Assembly (NCBI GenBank): GCA_034509425.1
Contig: JAVTVJ010000048.1
Coordinates: 1-64,000 of the forward strand
From: Eopsaltria australis
Taxonomy: Eukaryota > Chordata > Aves > Passeriformes > Petroicidae
Reading direction: 5' to 3'
Length of the DNA stretch: 64,000 bases
Position 1 is the first letter of the stretch, and each line of letters opens with the position of its first letter. Both the position numbers and the translations under genes were made by a program. Of the stretch, positions 63,130 through 64,000 are shown in pieces. Under the pieces are notes generated by a model. It had not been told where the DNA came from, did not search any database, and worked only from the letters and a program-made list of their open reading frames with translations.

Positions 63130-63323
63130 GGCTCTCCAAAACAACTGGGCCAGTTCTATGCAGAAACAATGCACAGAAGATATAAGGGGACTGGAATCTT
63201 TTGAACCAGCAGCTGTGCTACCTGCGGCTCTCCATAACAAGCAGACCAATTCCATGTGGAAACAGAATGAGCACAAGATATAAAAAGATCAAAATTGTTT
63301 GAACCAGCAGCTGTGCTACCTGC
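63130..63323. repeat. Tandem duplication of about 97 bp, two copies
   Basis: Unit 1 (63,130-63,225) and unit 2 (63,226-63,323) both start GGCTCTCCA and both end with a shared 26-base block that includes GAACCAGCAGCTGTGCTACC. They also share AGATATAA and CAGAAACA-type segments. The middle has diverged more than the ends. Unit length is not a multiple of three (96 and 98), so this is not a coding repeat. A weak echo (TTGAACTGGCAGCTCATTTC) occurs near 63,552. Confidence 0.93.
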
Positions 63324-64000
63324 AGCAGTTAATCTTTCCTGGCAATCTGTTAGAGACACACATTCCTCAGGCTAAGAAGACTAAGAGGCTTTTGCTGACT
63401 GCTGTTCCTCTGAGAGAAGCTAAGTCCAATTCTCCCTTCATATTACTGGAACAGTTAAATAGTGGACTCATATGTGTATTAGGGGGGAAAAGTCACTTTC
63501 ATTTCCTTTCTTGGAAAGGATATTTTTGATCAGTGGTTTTGAATAAGCAACTTTGAACTGGCAGCTCATTTCTTAAACCAAATTTACTTTGACTAAATGG
63601 TAAAATATTTTACTACGAAGAAGCTAAAATTGTGTAAGTTGAAATGTGTTTAATAATAGCCAGGCATGGGCAAAAGAGTATGCTCTCCTATGGACCCAAT
63701 GCCTGCAGTGAAGACAAAATAATTTTTTTTTACTATTATATATAAATTAAACCTTAAGTTTATCTGCCCTTGCGGTTTTTTCCATTTTTTTTTTCTTTTT
63801 TTCTATTACTGTTAAGTACTGTCTCTCTTTTACTGCCATTGGAAAAATAATTTAAATAAATGAGCTTTATAGCCCTACAATATGTGCCCTCTTTTTTTGA
63901 GGACTTTTATTTCTCAGTTTATTCTCTTTCACAGTTTAAGAGGCATCTTTTGCATTATGGATAATGATCTAATGCTTCAGAATAGTTTCCATTTCTATCT
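63324..64000. other. Non-genic DNA, nothing recognised
   Basis: AT-rich sequence with T runs near 63,724 and 63,786. No gene or repeat family was recognised. Confidence 0.6.

Overview
The window looks like a gene-poor, AT-rich stretch of a bird chromosome: intergenic DNA or the inside of a very large intron. The evidence is the repeats. There are several CR1 (chicken repeat 1) LINE remnants. One ends in the CR1-type 3' octamer array (read on its own strand, TTCTGTGA units). One solo LTR closely resembles a family I know from avian ERVL-type elements. There are no primate or rodent repeats, and transposon density is low, as on avian macrochromosomes. The species cannot be determined from sequence alone. 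I found no intact protein-coding gene, rRNA, tRNA or CRISPR array. The longest ATG-started reading frame is 124 codons (25,542-25,916), unremarkable for 64 kb of AT-rich DNA.

Layout. 1-11.4 kb: unique DNA, no gene seen. 11.4 kb: a small sense CR1 reverse-transcriptase (RT) C-terminal fragment. 14.6-15.06 kb: an antisense CR1 RT fragment with two frameshifts. 15.1-30.4 kb: mostly featureless, with a possible tRNA-derived SINE (18.5 kb), a short coding-like patch of unknown origin (21.7-22.2 kb) and a 36-bp tandem duplication (24.3 kb). 30.36 kb: a 28-nt T run followed by a CR1 3' tail. 37.8-39.6 kb: two old CR1 copies facing each other, the second about 1.4 kb long and carrying recognisable RT homology. 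41.2 kb: a CR1 3' fragment. 45.5-46.0 kb: an ERVL-type solo LTR. 48.4 kb: an old CR1 RT fragment. 49.3-52.5 kb: three CR1 pieces, all antisense and in the correct order, plausibly one long element that lost its middle. They bracket a GC-rich patch of unknown origin. 53.1-53.5 kb: a probable second solo LTR, followed by a perfect 15-bp hairpin. 60.6-60.8 kb: an old CR1 endonuclease fragment. 63.13-63.32 kb: a tandem duplication of about 97 bp.

No genes work together here. The window records layered retrotransposon insertions of different ages: very old, heavily diverged CR1 at 38-39.6, 48.4 and 60.6 kb; younger but dead CR1 at 14.6 and 49-52.5 kb; and two solo LTRs. All element assignments come from recall of family consensus sequences and translated motifs, not from a database search. 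Most boundaries are approximate, to some tens of bases. I see no convincing new biological system. The best follow-ups are the split long CR1 with its GC-rich interior, the coding-like patch at 21.7-22.2 kb, the hairpin at 53.66 kb and the tandem duplication at 63.1 kb.
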